From the NCBI GenBank assembly GCA_910580205.1, contig CAJTVP010000001.1, positions 40,223 through 104,222 on the forward strand: 64,000 nt of DNA, written 5' to 3'. The notes under the pieces are model-generated. The model did no database searches and was not told where the DNA came from. It saw nothing but the letters and a program-made list of their open reading frames with translations. The number at the start of each line of letters is the position of its first letter. Position 1 is the stretch's first letter. Below, piece by piece: positions 1-8,002 of this stretch. A program made the position numbers and the translations under genes. Source of the DNA: an uncultured Eggerthellaceae bacterium (lineage in GTDB: Bacteria > Actinomycetota > Coriobacteriia > Coriobacteriales > Eggerthellaceae).

Positions 1-1
1 G

Positions 2-304
2 CATCCCTGGCTCATCGGCGCGAACATGCTCACCATCTACGAGAGCTCAGAGCTTTACGGTGAGATAGTGAAAGGCTGGTGGATGGAGGAGACGGAGGTC
101 GAGAAGTACGAGGAGATCCGGGGGCTCGTGAGCTTGCTTGAGATCTCGACCGAGTTCGCCATGCTCGGAGCGTCGAACCCGGTGATGCTGCGAGGCGCGT
201 TGCCGGAACAACGCGAGCAGATCATGGCGGTCCTGGATTCCATCATCACGGGCATAGGCGAGGAGCGCCTGCGCAGCTACCGGACCAGCCTGAAACATCT
301 TTAG
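2..304 (+). CDS. C-terminal part of a helical regulator-like protein (partial)
   Basis: The reading frame is open from base 2 to a stop at 302-304, so this is the tail of a gene whose start lies left of the window. The visible ~100 residues are helical and acidic with no catalytic motif. They resemble the ligand-binding C-terminus of a TetR/AcrR-type regulator. An ATG exists at 26, but the frame runs on upstream with a plausible sequence (HPWLIGAN) and no ribosome site precedes the ATG, so I read it as internal. It converges on a DHA2 exporter. The TetR assignment is weak and rests on composition and context. Confidence 0.4.
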   Translation, partial: HPWLIGANMLTIYESSELYGEIVKGWWMEETEVEKYEEIRGLVSLLEISTEFAMLGASNPVMLRGALPEQREQIMAVLDSIITGIGEERLRSYRTSLKHL

Positions 305-359
305 GGCTAGCGAGCGTCCTTGCTGTATTCCTTGACATCGTCTGTGAAAAACGGCGTTG

Positions 360-1892
360 TCAGTCGTTGGTGTCCTTCAGCGCCCGGTTCTTCAAGAAGA
401 GCAGCAGCACGAAAGCAGCAATGAGCATCGGTGCCAGCCACCCGAACACGGGAGCCAGGGCGTCGTTGTAGGCCGACTGCACGCCGAGTCTCGTCGCGTC
501 GTCGAGGCCGCGCACGATGGCAGGCGTGAGCGCGTTGGCGTCCATGCCAGCCAGCCCACTGCCTGCGTACTCGGCGAGCTTGCCCATGAGCGAGGTGGAG
601 AAGAGCGAGCCGACGAGGCTGCCGCCCACCGTGCCCCCGATCTCGCGGAAGAAGTTGTTGGCGGCGGTGGCCGCCCCGACGACCTTCACTGAGAATTCGT
701 TCTGCACGATGAGGACGAGCATCTGCTGCCCGATGCCGATGCCGAAGCCGAGGATGAAGAGCATGCAGCCCATCTGCCAGAGGCTTGTGTCCACGGTGAT
801 GGTCGACAGGCCGACGAGGGCCGCAGCGGCCACGGCGCAGGATAGGAGCGGCATCCATTTGATGCTCTTCGCGCGGGCCGCGACGAACCCCGATGCCGTC
901 GAAGTGATCATCATGCCTGCCATCAACGGCAACGTCATGTACCCGGCCGGCGTCGCCTCAAGGCCGTCGACGATCTGGAAGTACGTGGGAAGGTACGAGA
1001 TGACCCCGGCCATGGCGACCATGATCACCAATCCCGCGATGGTGCACAGCGCGAAGTTGCGGTTCTTGAAGAAGGAGAGCGATATGAGGGGCTCGCCGGC
1101 GCGTTTCTCGGCGAGGATGAACGCCACGGCGAACAGCGCGAAGGCGACGAGCAGGCCGATGATCTCGGGCGATGCCCAGCCATAGACGTTGCCGCCGAGG
1201 GAGAACGCCAAGATGAGGCAGGTCACCGAAACGGCCATGCAGGCGAATCCGGCGACGTCGAGCTTGCTGGCAGAGAACTTCTGGTGCGTGCTCCGATGCG
1301 GCAGGAACACGACCGCCACGGCGAGAGCGGCTGCCCCCAGCGGAACGTTGATCCAGAAACACCAGCGCCAGGAAAGGTACTCGGTGAAGGCACCGCCGAT
1401 GAGCGGGCCCAAGGCCATGCTCACGCCGAACGAGGCGCCCATGATGCCTATGTACTTGCCGCGTTCTTTCGGCGGGAAGATGTCGGCGACGATGGCTTGA
1501 GATAGGATCATCTGACCTCCGCCGCCGAGGCCCTGTATGGCGCGCCCTGCGATGAGCCATCCGATAGAGGAGGCGCAGGCGCAAATGAGCGACCCGGCAA
1601 CGAAAAGGACTTGGCAGGCGCAGAACAGGTACTTGCGCCCGAACAGGTCACCGAGCTTGCCGTAGAGCGGCATGACGATGGTGCTTGTCAAAAAATAGGC
1701 CGTGGTGATCCAGAGCATCTGGTCAACTGCGCCCATCTCGCCAACGATGGTGGGAAGGGCGGTGGATACGATGGTCTGGTCGAGCGAAGCCACGAACATC
1801 GCCACCATGAGGGCGACGAAGATGGCGACGATGGCCTTCCGAGACAATCGATGGCTTTCGATGGGGTTTCCTTGCGCGGTGGCGTCATTCAT
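360..1892 (-). CDS. DHA2-family MFS multidrug exporter (14 TM)
   Basis: Proton-driven exporter of the EmrB/QacA (DHA2) type. The protein has about 510 residues and a string of hydrophobic helices consistent with 14 membrane segments. The family motif SLDQTIVSTALPTI lies at about 36-49, and the loop 2-3 motif GKLGDLFGRK at about 79-87. I start at the ATG at 1892 (MNDATAQG) because GGAGAAGAG lies just upstream; a start at 1952 is possible but would add a hydrophilic leader. It is divergent from a TetR gene at 2038, the usual arrangement for a regulator repressing its exporter. Substrates cannot be predicted. Confidence 0.9.
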   Translation of the reverse strand: MNDATAQGNPIESHRLSRKAIVAIFVALMVAMFVASLDQTIVSTALPTIVGEMGAVDQMLWITTAYFLTSTIVMPLYGKLGDLFGRKYLFCACQVLFVAGSLICACASSIGWLIAGRAIQGLGGGGQMILSQAIVADIFPPKERGKYIGIMGASFGVSMALGPLIGGAFTEYLSWRWCFWINVPLGAAALAVAVVFLPHRSTHQKFSASKLDVAGFACMAVSVTCLILAFSLGGNVYGWASPEIIGLLVAFALFAVAFILAEKRAGEPLISLSFFKNRNFALCTIAGLVIMVAMAGVISYLPTYFQIVDGLEATPAGYMTLPLMAGMMITSTASGFVAARAKSIKWMPLLSCAVAAAALVGLSTITVDTSLWQMGCMLFILGFGIGIGQQMLVLIVQNEFSVKVVGAATAANNFFREIGGTVGGSLVGSLFSTSLMGKLAEYAGSGLAGMDANALTPAIVRGLDDATRLGVQSAYNDALAPVFGWLAPMLIAAFVLLLFLKNRALKDTND

Positions 1893-1906
1893 AGGCCTCT
1901 TCTCCG

Positions 1907-1932
1907 TACTTTCGCTTGCTAACTTACTTTCG
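1907..1932. promoter_or_regulatory. direct repeat TACTTTCG x2, candidate TetR operator
   Basis: TACTTTCG occurs at 1907-1914 and again at 1925-1932, an 18-bp period, in the space between the divergent exporter and TetR genes. The position fits an operator. The repeat is direct rather than inverted, which is unusual for TetR, so the role is a guess. If the exporter started at 1952 this would be coding sequence. Confidence 0.3.
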
Positions 1933-2037
1933 TCTGTTAAATTAGGATGCATGCAGAGCCCTTGCAACCCACGATTCTTGGGATCTGGTGAGATAACTGA
2001 CCGATTCACACAAAATGACTGTTAGAAGGAATCGACC

Positions 2038-2625
2038 ATGATCGCTCGTCCGAGAAGAGATGCCGCCAAGAACGACCTGCGCTGGCGGCGCACGGAAAAG
2101 CTCCTTCTCAAGGCCTTCGAGCAGGAGCTTGGGTGCACACCGCTCGACAAGGTGAAAGTGGTAGCGGTGTGCGAGACCGCCGAAGTCAGCAAGGCGGCAT
2201 TCTACGCGCATTACCAAGACATCTATGATCTAGCTGATGCCTTCGTAGATGCAGCCGTGCAAAGGACGCTTGATTCAATGGGCCCCGCAACGCCGACGGT
2301 CCCCGATGGCATGGGGTTCGTGTACCGATGCGTGCAGGCGTTGCGCTCAGAAGAGCAGAAAGCATTCGTTCGGATCGCAGACGAGAACCGGATGATGCCG
2401 CGCTTTCTCGAGCGTATCTGCTCTGAAGTGGAGATGCGGGTATCTCAGGGCGTGTCCCATCCCCTGAATCCGTCTGATCGGATAGCAGTGACATTCATTC
2501 TGAGTGGCGCTATCGCAACGGTCTTGTCTCATCCGGAGGTGCCCGATGACGTCCTTGCGGACATTCTGGCCCGGCTCATGGAGCAGGCCTTGGGCGCGGT
2601 CGACCATGGGAAAAATGGCGAGTGA
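2038..2625 (+). CDS. TetR/AcrR family transcriptional regulator
   Basis: A 195-residue DNA-binding regulator. The N-terminal helix-turn-helix lies at about 41-61 (AEVSKAAFYAHYQD, the TetR recognition-helix pattern of small residues followed by FYxHY). The rest is an effector-binding helical domain with no recognisable ligand signature. The start at 2038 is preceded by AGAAGGAATC. It is divergent from the DHA2 exporter (start 1892), so local repression of that exporter and of itself is the simplest reading. Family assignment is sure; the target is inferred. Confidence 0.85.
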   Translation: MIARPRRDAAKNDLRWRRTEKLLLKAFEQELGCTPLDKVKVVAVCETAEVSKAAFYAHYQDIYDLADAFVDAAVQRTLDSMGPATPTVPDGMGFVYRCVQALRSEEQKAFVRIADENRMMPRFLERICSEVEMRVSQGVSHPLNPSDRIAVTFILSGAIATVLSHPEVPDDVLADILARLMEQALGAVDHGKNGE

Positions 2626-2730
2626 GACGGGTTCTACGTTTGCTTGTCCCACGCCTGCCCTGGCTTTCCTCCCCAAGTGCGTGGGTATACTAGCGTCACC
2701 GATGTGCCCGCGCCTATTGGAAGGATTCCC

Positions 2731-2910
2731 GTGCCGCTGTTCGAAGCCTGCGACTTGAGCATCGCCTACGCCGGTGACGGGCAGGCTGCGCCCGTGCGGC
2801 TGGAAAGCGTGTCGTTCGGCCTGGATGCCGGGCGCGTCTACGACCTGACCGGCCCTTCCGGCGCGGGGGAAGTCCATTCTGCTGCGGGCTTGCGCCCAGA
2901 TGATGCCCAT
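2731..2910 (+). pseudogene. N-terminal fragment of an ABC transporter ATPase, frameshifted at Walker A
   Basis: From a GTG at 2731, behind GGAAGG, the frame gives LFEACDLSIAYAG...GRVYDLTGPSGAG and then leaves the expected path. One extra G in the run GGGGG at about 2865-2870 breaks Walker A: without it the sequence would read GPSGAGKSILLRACAQMM, a normal ABC ATPase P-loop helix. About 60 residues remain; the Q-loop, signature and Walker B are absent. In the restored frame it runs straight into the GyrI-like remnant after about MMP. I see a decayed gene joined to a second decayed gene. Confidence 0.75.
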
Positions 2911-3151
2911 TGAGGGTGACGCCTACAAGCAGGCCATCGGCGTGCTGTACGCGGTGGCCTACACGGTGAAGATGTCGAAGATGGGAGACCACCGCATGGA
3001 CGGCCTCATAGCCGCCGAGGGATACGTGAACGACATGTCCGACACCGAAGCCGGCCGGCACCACCACGAGATCTACCTGTCCGATGCCCGCCGGGTGGCC
3101 CTTGCCAAGTGGAAGACGGTGGTGCGGCACCTCATCAAGCCCGCATGCTAA
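2905..3151 (+). pseudogene. GyrI-like small-molecule-binding protein remnant with internal deletion
   Basis: The frame encodes DAYKQAIGVLYAVAYTVKMSK followed by MGDHRMDG, the start of the GyrI-like domain family. Then, with no intervening sequence, comes GYVNDMSD and HHHEIYLSDARRV...KWKTVVRH, the end of that family. Full-length relatives are about 200 residues. Here roughly 100 central residues, including the usual PPLEG(L/F)WW region, are missing, leaving about 80. The 5' side is fused to the ABC ATPase fragment. Both joints look like deletion scars, so a functional product is unlikely. Confidence 0.7.
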
Positions 3152-3275
3152 TTAGGTCCAACGCCCAGCGTTGCCGCCGCCCATGTGGGCATGTCCGCTT
3201 GGGCAGGCCAGTGCATGCAATGAGTGGAAGCTGTCAAGGAGCCTGCCCGTATTAGTCATTAAGTGGCAATGTAAC

Positions 3276-3305
3276 TTGGCCGTGTTTTGATAAAAGTGGT
3301 AAGAT
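3276..3305 (+). promoter_or_regulatory. candidate promoter TTGGCC-18-TAAGAT
   Basis: TTGGCC at 3276-3281 and TAAGAT at 3300-3305 are separated by 18 bp, in an AT-richer stretch 35 bp before the ATPase start at 3341. The match to consensus is moderate. It is the best candidate in the 3152-3340 gap, where I see nothing else. Confidence 0.4.
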
Positions 3306-3340
3306 AACCCTGCCATATTTCAAAAACGCAGGAGGTCGAA

Positions 3341-4687
3341 ATGCTCAACTCCCTTGTCCTGGAGGTACTCAAGGATTTCGACATTTCGATCTATTCTCCG
3401 CTGCATCCGCGTGCGCTGAGCCTGGGCGAGCCGCTTGCGCCGCGCGCGGGCAACCTGGTGAAGGTGGTAGGCGGCATGCGGAGGAGCGGTAAGAGCTATC
3501 GCCTCTTCCAAGAGATGTATGCGCTTCATGAGGACGGCGTCCCATGGGAGCGGATCTGCTACTTCAACTTCGAGGACGACCGCCTATCGCCCGTCACCCC
3601 GCAAACGGGCGACGCGGTGCTCGAAGCATTCCAAAGCTTGCATCCCCACGCCTTCGAGGAGGGGGCATTCCTGTTCTTCGACGAGCTTCAGGAGATGGAA
3701 GGGTGGGGAGCGTGGCTTCGCCGGATCGTGGACACGAAGCGCGTCACAATTTACGTGACTGGCTCGTCTTCGAAGATGCTTTCGAGCGAGATCGCGACTG
3801 AGTTCCGCGGCCGTGCCCTCGACTTCGAGCTGCTGCCTCTGTCATTCGCTGAATCCCTGGAGTTCAACGGCATTCCCGCTCCGCGCGGCCCTGGCTATTC
3901 CTCTGCCGAGCGCATTGCCTTGGCACGCGCGTTCGACTCGTACCTGAGGCAAGGCGGTTTCCCTGCCGCTCAAGGGCTGCCCTTTCAGGAAGCCGTGCCG
4001 CTTCTTCAGTCCTATGCGCAGCGTGTCGTGGCGCGGGACGTCATCGAGCGCCACGGCGTCGCGCGGCCACGCGTGGCCACGTCCTTCGCGCAGAGGCTGC
4101 TGGGGCTGAACGGTCGGCAGCTTTCCGTCAGGAAGGTTGCCAACGACCTGCGCTCCGCCGGAATCCCCACCAGCCGGGAGCTGCTCGGTGACCTGCTTGG
4201 ATACCTGGAAGAGGCGTACCTTCTCTTTACGGTGCGGAACCGCGCCTTCAGCTTGGCCGAGTCTACGAACTCCACGCCGAAGGTGTACGCGGTGGACCCG
4301 GGGCTGGCGCTCGCTAACGGGCGGGCGAACACCAACGACGCGGGCCAGCGCCTTGAAGACGCGGTGTATCTTGAACTGCGCAGGCGGGCGATCGGCATGC
4401 GCAAAGGCACCATCACCTCTCTGCGCACGTCCGCCCACGACTGCGAAATCGATTTTGCGCTCGGCGACGCGCTGGACGAGAGGCCGTTGGGCCTCATCCA
4501 GGTCTGCGCGGATGTCGCTGACGACGCTACGTTCGACCGCGAATCCCGCGCGTTGTGGGAAGCGCTTGATGAACAGGGCTTGCAGGAAGGCGTTCTCGTG
4601 ATCGGAACGGGCGACGAGGCTGTCCATGAACGAGGTGGACGCACGATCCGCCAGGTTCCCGCCTGGAAATGGTTCCTGGAGGGCTAG
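3341..4687 (+). CDS. AAA_14/DUF4143 family ATP-binding protein
   Basis: A 448-residue P-loop ATPase of the widespread AAA_14 plus DUF4143 type. Walker A is GGMRRSGKS (about 44-52), Walker B is LFFDE (111-115), and the sensor-like TGSSSKML follows at about 140-147. The C-terminal half is DUF4143, ending in a restriction-endonuclease-like strand with CEIDFALGD. An AGGAGG box precedes the ATG. These proteins are common in gut anaerobes. Their cellular role is not established, and they are often found near mobile or accessory DNA, as here beside two gene remnants. It stands alone, with its own promoter. Confidence 0.85.
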   Translation: MLNSLVLEVLKDFDISIYSPLHPRALSLGEPLAPRAGNLVKVVGGMRRSGKSYRLFQEMYALHEDGVPWERICYFNFEDDRLSPVTPQTGDAVLEAFQSLHPHAFEEGAFLFFDELQEMEGWGAWLRRIVDTKRVTIYVTGSSSKMLSSEIATEFRGRALDFELLPLSFAESLEFNGIPAPRGPGYSSAERIALARAFDSYLRQGGFPAAQGLPFQEAVPLLQSYAQRVVARDVIERHGVARPRVATSFAQRLLGLNGRQLSVRKVANDLRSAGIPTSRELLGDLLGYLEEAYLLFTVRNRAFSLAESTNSTPKVYAVDPGLALANGRANTNDAGQRLEDAVYLELRRRAIGMRKGTITSLRTSAHDCEIDFALGDALDERPLGLIQVCADVADDATFDRESRALWEALDEQGLQEGVLVIGTGDEAVHERGGRTIRQVPAWKWFLEG

Positions 4688-4713
4688 GGACAAGCCCTGC
4701 GGCCGCATTTTCC

Positions 4714-4753
4714 GAGGCGGGTCCGGAAATAGGGGGGAGTCCGGGCCCGCCTC
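4714..4753. terminator. 14-bp stem-loop between convergent genes
   Basis: GAGGCGGGTCCGGA (4714-4727) pairs with TCCGGGCCCGCCTC (4740-4753) with a single G-U wobble and a 12-nt loop. It sits between the converging ATPase and ferredoxin genes. No T-tract follows on either strand, so a Rho-independent role is uncertain. Confidence 0.45.
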
Positions 4754-4825
4754 TGGAATCGGCCGAGCGCTCGTGCGGCATCGCCAGAGGATAGCTGTTG
4801 ATGTGCTTTCGGGGATGCCCGTGCG

Positions 4826-5158
4826 CTACAGCGTCATCATGAGCGTCTTGCCGTTCCCGGCCGCTATCTTCGCCGCCTCGCTTGCATCGAGCACCTGAAT
4901 GCAGTTGGCCTGACAGTGCTGGACGCAACTCGGCAGTTTGCCTTCAGCCATGCGGTCAGCGCAGAGGTTGCATTGCGCGGTGAGTACGGGGAAGTAGGAG
5001 TACTCCCAGGTGTCGGGCGCATATTCCCAAGGTCCCACCTGGTTCAGCTTGATGCCGAACTGGTCGGGCGGAAGCTCGTTCTTCACCTGACAGGCCAGTT
5101 CGCACGAGTGGCAGCCCGTACACCACCGGTAGTCGAGGAGAAGCGCTTTGCGTGCCAT
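4826..5158 (-). CDS. 4Fe-4S ferredoxin-type electron-transfer subunit of the molybdoenzyme
   Basis: A 110-residue soluble two-cluster ferredoxin of the DMSO-reductase B-subunit type, though much shorter than the usual four-cluster subunit. Cys 13, 16, 19 and 23 (CTGCHSCELAC) supply one cluster and Cys 63, 66, 78, 82 and 86 the other. No signal peptide or membrane segment is seen, so it acts in the cytoplasm. The ATG at 5158 lies 2 bp after the stop of the catalytic subunit with GGAAGG upstream; a GTG at 5164 would overlap that stop and is less likely. Translational coupling with the catalytic subunit fits a stable complex in which it feeds electrons to the Mo centre. Confidence 0.85.
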   Translation of the reverse strand: MARKALLLDYRWCTGCHSCELACQVKNELPPDQFGIKLNQVGPWEYAPDTWEYSYFPVLTAQCNLCADRMAEGKLPSCVQHCQANCIQVLDASEAAKIAAGNGKTLMMTL

Positions 5159-5160
5159 AT

Positions 5161-7485
5161 TCACTCACCTTCCTTCACGGGGTAGATCTTGCAGAGGACG
5201 CACTTGTAGTTGCATCCCACCCCGGTTTCGCCTGACGCCCACGAGATCAGGTTGTTGATGTTGAGCTCGGCGACGTCGTAAAGATCCTCGGGGTCGGCCT
5301 CGGGATGCCACCAGCCATGGTCCGAGCTCACGACGCGCTTGTCCATGCCCGGTGAGAGCTCCACGACCCTCTTGGCGCGGGCGGTGCGCCCAGTGTCGCC
5401 TATCGGCCCTTCGACCCAGACCCACCGTCCTTCCGCCACGCCCAGTTCGGCGGCAAGTTCGGGTGCCATCTGGATAGCGGGTTCGGGGTGCATGGCACGA
5501 AGGTGTGCGCCCTGGCGGTTCTCGGAATGAAAGGTGTTGTGGCGCCTTGCCCCCGTGGTCAGCACCAGCGGGTAGTCCTCGGCGAGTTCCGGCTGGGAGT
5601 AGGGTGTCATGGTCGGCTCAGCGTAGGTCGGCAGCGGGTCGAATCCCATGAAATCGAGCCCGTTGCTCCAGAGCTCTATACGTCCTGTCGGCGTGGGGAA
5701 TCCCACCTGGCCATCGGGGCGCAGCAGCCCCTTCTCGTGCTTGTCGTACTCGAAGGGCAGATAGCTTGGCGCGGTTGCGCGCACGCCCTCGAAGTCCATG
5801 CCCGTCTCGGAGAGGATGTGCGTGAACATCTCCTCCACGCTCTCCCACGGCCATCCCTCCGGGTTCCAGCGGCGCCCCAGCTCCAGATTGATCTCCATGT
5901 CGGACCGGCACTCGCCCAGCGGTGGTACGGCCTGGTTGATGGTCTCGCCGCGCTGGGTGCCATCGCCGCAGCGGATGCCGTTGCGCTCCGGGTAGGTGGT
6001 CACCGGCAATACCAGATCGCCGAAGGCCATGCACGACGGCGTCATGAACAGGTCCACGAAGACGTTGAACTCGAGGTTCTGGAACGCCTGCATCGTGCGC
6101 TCGTTATCCACGCCGCCGCAGGCGATCTGATTCACGGTCTGAATCCACGATGCCTTGATGGGGTAGTCTTCGGGCTGCTCGATCATGTGGTCGATCATCT
6201 TGTTGATGGAGGCCACCTGCAATCCCAGTTTGTATATCAAAAGCTCGTCGGTGCCGATGCGCTTCTCCTCCGCATCGAAGGAGAGCAGATCGCGGCCCCA
6301 TCCGGTGATGTACTTCAGAAGCTCGGGTCCCACGATGTTGCTGCCCGGCTTTTCGATGTTGCCCGTGATGCAGAACAGGCACAGCACCGCGCGGGACGCG
6401 AACACGCAGTCTTCACGCTGGTCCAGAGCCACGCCCCACTGCAAGAGCGCTGGTGCGTTCTCGGCTAGAAGGCGCGCGGCTTCGCGGATCTTGTCTGCCG
6501 GTACCCAGGTGACCTCTTCCGCGCGCTCCGGGGTCCATTCCTTGCAGAGTGTTGCATACTCGTCGAACCCGTAGCACCACTTGTCCACGAAGTCCTTGTC
6601 GTAGATGCCCTCCTCTATCATGACGTTGCCCATGGCGAGGGCCAGCGCACCGTCGGAGCCGGGGCGGATGCGCAGCCAACAGTCGGCATGGGCGGCCAGC
6701 CAAGTCAGCCGCGGGTCGATGACCAGCAGCTTGCTGCCGCGCTGCAGCACGTCGGTGACCCAGTGCCCGTAGGCGCCGTCGGAGTTGGCTACCACGGGAT
6801 TGTTGCCCCAGACCACCGTGAGCGCCGGGCAGCGCCATTCGGGGTTGTCGTAGCGGTCGATGAACTGCTGGGAATAGTCGCCGATGGTGAACACGCCGGT
6901 GGTCATGGTGGCGGCGAAGATGCGTGGGCCGAAGCAGGCCACGTTCGAGAGCGAGAACGTGTAGTTGGGACTGCCGAACGACCATGCTAGGCGGCTGATG
7001 TACGCCGCGATGTCGCGGCCCGTGCCCTGCAGGAACACAACGCTTTCAGCACCGTATTTCTCCTTGTACTCGTTGAAGCGCTGCTCCACGGTGTCAAGGG
7101 CTTCGTCCCAGGATATGCGCTCCCACCTGTCCTTGCCCCGGTCTTCGTGGGCGCGCTTCATGGGATAGCGCAGCCGCTTGTCGTTGTTGACGATCTCATT
7201 CACGGCAACGCACCTTGGGCAAAGGCGGCCCTGATTGTAGGGGTTCTCCGGGTCGCCTTCCACGCGCACCACCTTGCTGTCCTTGGAGTAGATGAGCACA
7301 CCGCAGCCAAGATGGCAGCCCGGTGCTGACCAAGCGCTGCCTCGGGTTACCTTGCAGCCGTCCTCCTCGTACTCCCAGGGCAGCTCGTGTTCGAAGTACA
7401 CCATGCCCCGATCGTTTCTCAGGAGGTCGTTCCCCTCCACGACGACGCGTGGCTGTAGCGTCTCCTGAACGAAGGATTCCTTCAT
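5161..7485 (-). CDS. molybdopterin-dependent oxidoreductase catalytic subunit (acetylene hydratase/catechol dehydroxylase-like)
   Basis: A 774-residue DMSO-reductase superfamily enzyme. The [4Fe-4S] ligands are Cys57, 61, 89 and 92 (GCHLGC...RLCPRC). The likely Mo/W ligand is Cys184 in VACFGPR, the position of the Sec/Cys before HGP in formate dehydrogenases. The molybdopterin-binding blocks VWGNNPV, VIDPRLTWLA and the C-terminal TTGARRHNTFHSE are present. Stretches such as DLFMTPS and ELAEDYPLVL recall acetylene hydratase and the soluble gut catechol dehydroxylases. No Tat signal is visible, so it is cytoplasmic. AAGGAGAGG precedes the ATG. The operon order is small protein, catalytic subunit, ferredoxin, facing a TetR gene. 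The substrate is unknown; reductive removal of a hydroxyl from a dietary or host catechol is an inference from family and lineage. Confidence 0.85.
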   Translation of the reverse strand: MKESFVQETLQPRVVVEGNDLLRNDRGMVYFEHELPWEYEEDGCKVTRGSAWSAPGCHLGCGVLIYSKDSKVVRVEGDPENPYNQGRLCPRCVAVNEIVNNDKRLRYPMKRAHEDRGKDRWERISWDEALDTVEQRFNEYKEKYGAESVVFLQGTGRDIAAYISRLAWSFGSPNYTFSLSNVACFGPRIFAATMTTGVFTIGDYSQQFIDRYDNPEWRCPALTVVWGNNPVVANSDGAYGHWVTDVLQRGSKLLVIDPRLTWLAAHADCWLRIRPGSDGALALAMGNVMIEEGIYDKDFVDKWCYGFDEYATLCKEWTPERAEEVTWVPADKIREAARLLAENAPALLQWGVALDQREDCVFASRAVLCLFCITGNIEKPGSNIVGPELLKYITGWGRDLLSFDAEEKRIGTDELLIYKLGLQVASINKMIDHMIEQPEDYPIKASWIQTVNQIACGGVDNERTMQAFQNLEFNVFVDLFMTPSCMAFGDLVLPVTTYPERNGIRCGDGTQRGETINQAVPPLGECRSDMEINLELGRRWNPEGWPWESVEEMFTHILSETGMDFEGVRATAPSYLPFEYDKHEKGLLRPDGQVGFPTPTGRIELWSNGLDFMGFDPLPTYAEPTMTPYSQPELAEDYPLVLTTGARRHNTFHSENRQGAHLRAMHPEPAIQMAPELAAELGVAEGRWVWVEGPIGDTGRTARAKRVVELSPGMDKRVVSSDHGWWHPEADPEDLYDVAELNINNLISWASGETGVGCNYKCVLCKIYPVKEGE

Positions 7486-7508
7486 CGGCCTCTCCTTTCG
7501 ATGGCCCG

Positions 7509-7811
7509 TTACCAGAGTTCCTTGGACTTCATGGGAAGAACGCCGATGCGCGCCTTGGCCACACCATCGATGAGCCCGTCATAGATGCGGCCTTCGGCAA
7601 CGCCCTCCATGGTTCCGAGCATGGTGGTGATGGTGCAGTCGCAGCTGAAGTTGCCCTCGTCGTCGATCTTGCCGTTCTTGACGGGAGCGGTGGACCCCAA
7701 CACCGTGAAGTCGCCCACGAACGTGCCATCGCCCTGACGGTCGATGGTGAGCGTGCAAGGTTTCTTGCCGATGGGGATCTTCACGATCGCTTCGTAGGTT
7801 TCTACTGCCAT
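7509..7811 (-). CDS. small beta-rich protein of the molybdoenzyme operon
   Basis: A 100-residue protein with alternating polar and hydrophobic strands (LTIDRQGDGTFVGDFTVLG, GNFSCDCTI), no signal peptide and no membrane segment. It looks like a small beta-barrel, calycin-like fold. It is the first gene of the operon, with a strong AAAGGAGGAAACC site, and lies 23 bp upstream of the catalytic subunit. I do not recognise a named family. First position and strong ribosome binding suggest abundant expression, so substrate binding or delivery or enzyme stabilisation is plausible but not shown. Confidence 0.75.
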   Translation of the reverse strand: MAVETYEAIVKIPIGKKPCTLTIDRQGDGTFVGDFTVLGSTAPVKNGKIDDEGNFSCDCTITTMLGTMEGVAEGRIYDGLIDGVAKARIGVLPMKSKELW

Positions 7812-7834
7812 GGTTTCCTCCTTTTGCCTTTTAT

Positions 7835-7848
7835 GTGACAGATGTCAC
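7835..7848. promoter_or_regulatory. operator palindrome GTGACA-GA-TGTCAC
   Basis: Perfect 6-bp inverted arms around GA, 24 bp before the first gene of the molybdoenzyme operon, where it would overlap the promoter or leader. It shares GTGACAGATGT with bases 7916-7926 at the second palindrome. This is a good candidate site for the divergent TetR regulator. Confidence 0.65.
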
Positions 7849-7906
7849 TGATATAGCTATGATGCAGAATCAACGCCAAAGATGTAAGGCACGGAAACGC
7901 TGTCCC

Positions 7907-7926
7907 GTCACATATGTGACAGATGT
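7907..7926. promoter_or_regulatory. operator palindrome GTCACATATGTGAC plus overlapping half-repeat
   Basis: GTCACAT/ATGTGAC at 7907-7920 is a perfect 14-bp palindrome, and GTGACAGATGT at 7916-7926 repeats the core of the site at 7835. The two sites are 72 bp apart, start to start, or nearly seven helical turns, in the divergent region. That spacing would suit joint control of the oxidoreductase operon and the TetR gene. Confidence 0.65.
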
Positions 7927-8002
7927 AAGGAATTGTCTTCGAACAGGATCCGCATTGGTGATTGAACGATGCTGGATCCCTAGCGAGAAGGGTGGGAGAG
8001 CC

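Noticed and set aside
5488..6468. 326-residue plus-strand open frame inside the molybdoenzyme gene
   Set aside because: Low-complexity His/Arg/Val translation, no ribosome site, opposite a well-supported catalytic subunit.
6930..6940. selenocysteine at the molybdenum ligand of the oxidoreductase
   Set aside because: The ligand codon is Cys (Cys184); no in-frame TGA is present in the gene.
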